This document shows, piece after piece, positions 6,385 to 8,773 of a stretch of 8,773 nucleotides of DNA. The DNA is taken from positions 1-8,773 of the forward strand of contig JANXQE010000334.1 in assembly GCA_025356925.1 (NCBI GenBank). Direction: 5' to 3'. How positions within the stretch are numbered: position 1 is the first letter of the stretch; each line of letters begins with the position of its first letter. The position numbers and the translations under genes are program-made. The notes beneath the pieces are model-generated. The model ran no database searches. It had not been told where the DNA came from and was given only the letters and a program-made list of their open reading frames with translations. The stretch is from Limisphaerales bacterium (GTDB lineage Bacteria; Verrucomicrobiota; Verrucomicrobiia; Limisphaerales; UBA8199).

Positions 6385-8025
6385 ATGAAGACTTCGATTC
6401 AATGGTGGACTTCGAGCTGGATTTCGCTGGTCCTGGCCTCGCGTTTGGACGCCGGGATATTGGACGATTTGGCCAAGCCGCAGGAGGGGCGTTCGATGCG
6501 GGCCACCTCGACTATGCGGGTTGGCGAAGTCCGCCGCGGAGCCGAGCAACAACTGAATCCCAGGGCAGACCCGCGCGGCGATCTGGAAGAGGAGAGCAAC
6601 TGGGATAACTTCCGTGTTGGTCCCGGCCAGACCCACGTTCTTTTGGATGAACGCGGCCCGGGCATCATTACCCATATTTGGATCACGTTCCTCGGACCCG
6701 AACCGCAGGATTGGGCAAAGAACGGTTCGGCCGATCACCAGGAAATGCTCTTGCGGATGTATTGGGACGGAAATCCAAGGCCCGCCGTGGAGGCGCCGCT
6801 GGGTGATTTCTTTGCAAACTGTTTCGGCCAGCGCCGTGAAGTGATCAGCCTGCCAGTGGTTGTCGAGGACGGCGACGCGTACAATTGTTTCTGGCAGATG
6901 CCCTTTCGCAAGTCCGCTCGCATCGAGATAGTCAACCAGAGCGAGAAACCCATCAGCCTGCTCTATTACAACATAGATTGGATCAAGAAAAAGCGCGTGG
7001 CCAGGGATACACCCTATTTCTACGCTCAGTACCGCCAGGAATATCCGACACGGAACGGCAGGGATTACCTCGTGCTCGAGACCCAAGGCAAAGGGCAGTA
7101 TGTGGGCACGGTCCTGGCGGTGCGCACGCGCAGCCCTGCCTGGTTCGGGGAAGGCGATGAGAAGATTTACATCGACAGTGAGCCCAAGGCGTCAATTTGG
7201 GGTACGGGGACGGAGGATTATTTCCTCTCAGCGTGGGGCCTGAAAGCCACCAGCACTCCCTATTTCGGGGTTCCTTATTTCGATCAGTGGGGCATTGTCG
7301 GCGCGCACACCAGCGCGTACCGGTGGCACATCAACGATCCGATCGTGTTCAATAGGGGCATCAAGGTGACTTTCGAGCATTTTGGCTGGATTGCCCCCGA
7401 TGAACATCCCGCCTACAAGAGCACGAGCTGGAATGAGCGAGAAGACGATTATGCCAGCGTGGCGTTTTGGTATCAAACCGGCCAGCCCACTTTTTCGGCC
7501 CGCGCTCCTCACGCCCGCGATCGGGCATTGCCGAGCCTGGACCCACTCATCGCCTTTGGCCGGGATTTTATCGAAGCGAAATTTCATGGCGCGGGTCAGG
7601 CGGTCGCGCAGCAACTCGACTTGTACGCCGGCGCTCAGCTACTCTACGAGCCAATTACCAACCAAAACGCCTGGCTGGAAATTCCCTTCACTGTTACCAA
7701 TAAAGCCCCGCTTCGACTGTTGCTGAACGTGACCAAATCGTATGACTTCGGCCAGTACCAGCCATTCCTGGATGGAGTCAAGCTCGGTGACCCGATCGAC
7801 CTCTACAGTCCCAAGGTGGTTAATCAGGAAGTTCACTTGCTTGATTTTTGGCCCGAACCGGGCGCTTACGCGTTGCGGCTGGAGTGCGTGGGCCGCAACC
7901 AGGCCTCGGCGGGCTATTACTGTGGGTTGGAGTCCGTGCGGTTGCGTGAACGTCGTCCTCGCGTCGCCCGATATGGCCACGATAAAGAGAAAAACTGGCG
8001 CGCAAACCCGGTTTTATATCGCTAG
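6385..8025 (+). CDS. DUF2961-domain protein, GH172-type glycoside hydrolase candidate
   Basis: A 546-residue protein of the DUF2961 family, now partly classed as GH172, whose characterised members act on alpha-D-arabinofuranosides and on fructofuranose-containing sugars such as difructose anhydride I. Hallmarks are RGPGIITHIWITF early in the protein, EAPLGDFFANCFG, the FGEGDEKIYIDSEP block (residues 254-267) and GTGTEDYFLSAWG (273-285); Glu277 in the last block is a candidate catalytic residue. The last 130 residues form a beta-rich accessory region (FLDGVKLGDPIDLYSP and GYYCGLESVRLR). The N-terminus (MKTSIQWWTSSWISLVLASR) could be a weak Sec signal, so export is likely but not sure. There is no Shine-Dalgarno sequence. 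It follows the GH116 gene on the same strand and may share its transcript. Family assignment is firm; substrate is unknown. Confidence 0.88.
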   Translation: MKTSIQWWTSSWISLVLASRLDAGILDDLAKPQEGRSMRATSTMRVGEVRRGAEQQLNPRADPRGDLEEESNWDNFRVGPGQTHVLLDERGPGIITHIWITFLGPEPQDWAKNGSADHQEMLLRMYWDGNPRPAVEAPLGDFFANCFGQRREVISLPVVVEDGDAYNCFWQMPFRKSARIEIVNQSEKPISLLYYNIDWIKKKRVARDTPYFYAQYRQEYPTRNGRDYLVLETQGKGQYVGTVLAVRTRSPAWFGEGDEKIYIDSEPKASIWGTGTEDYFLSAWGLKATSTPYFGVPYFDQWGIVGAHTSAYRWHINDPIVFNRGIKVTFEHFGWIAPDEHPAYKSTSWNEREDDYASVAFWYQTGQPTFSARAPHARDRALPSLDPLIAFGRDFIEAKFHGAGQAVAQQLDLYAGAQLLYEPITNQNAWLEIPFTVTNKAPLRLLLNVTKSYDFGQYQPFLDGVKLGDPIDLYSPKVVNQEVHLLDFWPEPGAYALRLECVGRNQASAGYYCGLESVRLRERRPRVARYGHDKEKNWRANPVLYR

Positions 8026-8122
8026 GTGTTTCGTTGACCATCACGCCGCAGAATCCAGGAGTGACAACGGCCATCTCATTTGTCAGATTTTGACCGACGG
8101 CGGAAACCCAAGCGCCCCTTAA
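8026..8122. other. Short gap before the glycosyltransferase gene
   Basis: These 97 bases hold no gene. A 6-base inverted repeat (TGACAA at 8062-8067, TTGTCA at 8080-8085) is present but short, with no T run after it. No Shine-Dalgarno site precedes the ATG at 8123; an in-frame TAA stands directly before it. Confidence 0.4.
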
Positions 8123-8773
8123 ATGCTCGCGGCAACAGCAACACCCGAAATCTCGGTCATCGCTCCCCTCTGGAATGAGACGCAGAACGTAAAACCGCTG
8201 GTGGAGCAGGTCTTTGCCGCACTCAGGCACGAGAGGCGGTCGATTGAACTGATCCTGGTCGATGACGCCAGCACCGATGGCACTTGGGAACGGATCCTTG
8301 AAGCGCAGCAGGCCGACCCGCGCGTGCGCCCCATCCGTCACTCTCGCAATAGCGGCCAGAGCGCGGCTCTCTGGACGGGGTTCAGCGCCAGTCGGGGCAA
8401 TACGATCGCCACGCTCGATGGCGACCTGCAAAACGATCCCGCTGACTTCCCCCGCATGCTTGCGGCGCTGGGCTCCGCGGACCTGGTCTGCGGCGTCAGA
8501 ACAAAGCGGATGGATAGCGCCCTGAGGCGCTTTTCGTCGAAAGTGGCGCGATGGGCAAGGAAGGCGGTTCTGGGCGTCGATTTTCGCGATTCGGGCTGCA
8601 ATTTGCGCGTCCTCAAACGCGCGGTCCTCCAAACGTTGTTTCCCTTCGACGGGCTTCACCGGTTCATGCCGATCCTGGCCCAAGGAGCCGGGGTCGTTGT
8701 CATTGAAATGCCCGTGGCACATCGTCCCAGAACAGCGGGCCTCTCAAAGTACGGGGTTTGGAATCGTTTGGGC
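8123..8773 (+). CDS. Family 2 glycosyltransferase, DPM1/ArnC-like (3' partial)
   Basis: The first 217 residues of a GT-A fold family 2 glycosyltransferase, cut by the right edge with the frame still open. Such enzymes use nucleotide sugars, often to load a polyprenyl-phosphate carrier at the inner membrane face. Visible motifs are ISVIAPLWNETQNV (residues 10-23), LILVDDASTDGT (43-54) for nucleotide binding, LDGDLQNDP (98-106) with the DxD metal motif Asp99-Gly-Asp101, then DSGCNLRVLKRAVL and the HRPRTAGLSKYG block, together typical of dolichyl-phosphate mannosyltransferase-like and ArnC-like proteins. The start is fixed: TAA at 8120-8122 is in frame immediately before the ATG. C-terminal membrane helices common in this group would lie outside. 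It may not belong with the hydrolases 97 bases upstream. Confidence 0.92.
   Translation, partial: MLAATATPEISVIAPLWNETQNVKPLVEQVFAALRHERRSIELILVDDASTDGTWERILEAQQADPRVRPIRHSRNSGQSAALWTGFSASRGNTIATLDGDLQNDPADFPRMLAALGSADLVCGVRTKRMDSALRRFSSKVARWARKAVLGVDFRDSGCNLRVLKRAVLQTLFPFDGLHRFMPILAQGAGVVVIEMPVAHRPRTAGLSKYGVWNRLG

Noticed and set aside
6091..7086. A 331-codon open frame on the minus strand across the GH116/GH172 junction
   Set aside because: It lies antisense to two firm genes, reads no recognisable family and includes the intergenic repeat translation; a typical shadow frame in GC-rich DNA.
8062..8085. Inverted repeat TGACAA/TTGTCA as terminator or operator
   Set aside because: Only six base pairs with a 12-base loop and no T run; expected by chance in a window of this size.
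7820..8722. A 300-codon open frame on the minus strand
   Set aside because: It is antisense to the end of the GH172 gene and to the glycosyltransferase, whose motifs are unmistakable. The minus-strand protein is Arg/Pro-rich with no domain.
1..8773. A CRISPR array, defence island, prophage, insertion sequence, tRNA or other undescribed multi-gene system
   Set aside because: No repeat-spacer pattern, transposase, integrase, nuclease, toxin or RNA-gene pattern was seen; all large frames are accounted for by housekeeping, lipid and carbohydrate genes.

Overview
The window reads as an ordinary stretch of a moderately GC-rich bacterial chromosome. Gene content suggests a soil or freshwater Verrucomicrobium (Pedosphaera/Limisphaerales type) or a close PVC-group relative. 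The pointers are a Tat-exported GH116 enzyme next to a DUF2961/GH172 enzyme, a split psd-pssA pair, mostly missing Shine-Dalgarno sequences, ATTAGG-type hexamer repeats and an EFRIRPSGFG-coding intergenic repeat. The assignment is an inference from style and content; no marker gene is present.

Layout. 1-874 (+): the 3' part of pyrB (aspartate carbamoyltransferase), cut by the left edge. 875-1025: short convergent gap without a clear terminator. 1026-3433 (-): a three-gene block transcribed psd, pssA, lysE-like. It encodes the two steps from CDP-diacylglycerol to phosphatidylethanolamine plus a six-helix LysE-family exporter 9 bases behind pssA. 3434-3645: divergent intergenic region with six tandem hexamers. 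3646-8025 (+): two probably exported carbohydrate-active enzymes in tandem, a GH116-type beta-glycosidase with a twin-arginine signal and a DUF2961/GH172-type protein, separated by 153 bases of palindromic, repeat-like DNA. 8123-8773 (+): start of a family 2 glycosyltransferase that runs off the right edge. The longest stretch without a gene is about 210-240 bases.

Working together: psd and pssA are a clear pathway pair. The GH116 and GH172 genes probably act on the same or related glycosides outside the cytoplasm, but the substrate cannot be read from sequence. pyrB and the glycosyltransferase look like unrelated neighbours.

I found no CRISPR array, defence system, phage or transposon gene, tRNA or rRNA, and no convincing undescribed multi-gene system. 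The points most worth a check are an unusual PSD in which the catalytic Asp of the P-A-D-G motif is His, the GH116-GH172 pairing, and the two intergenic repeat elements.
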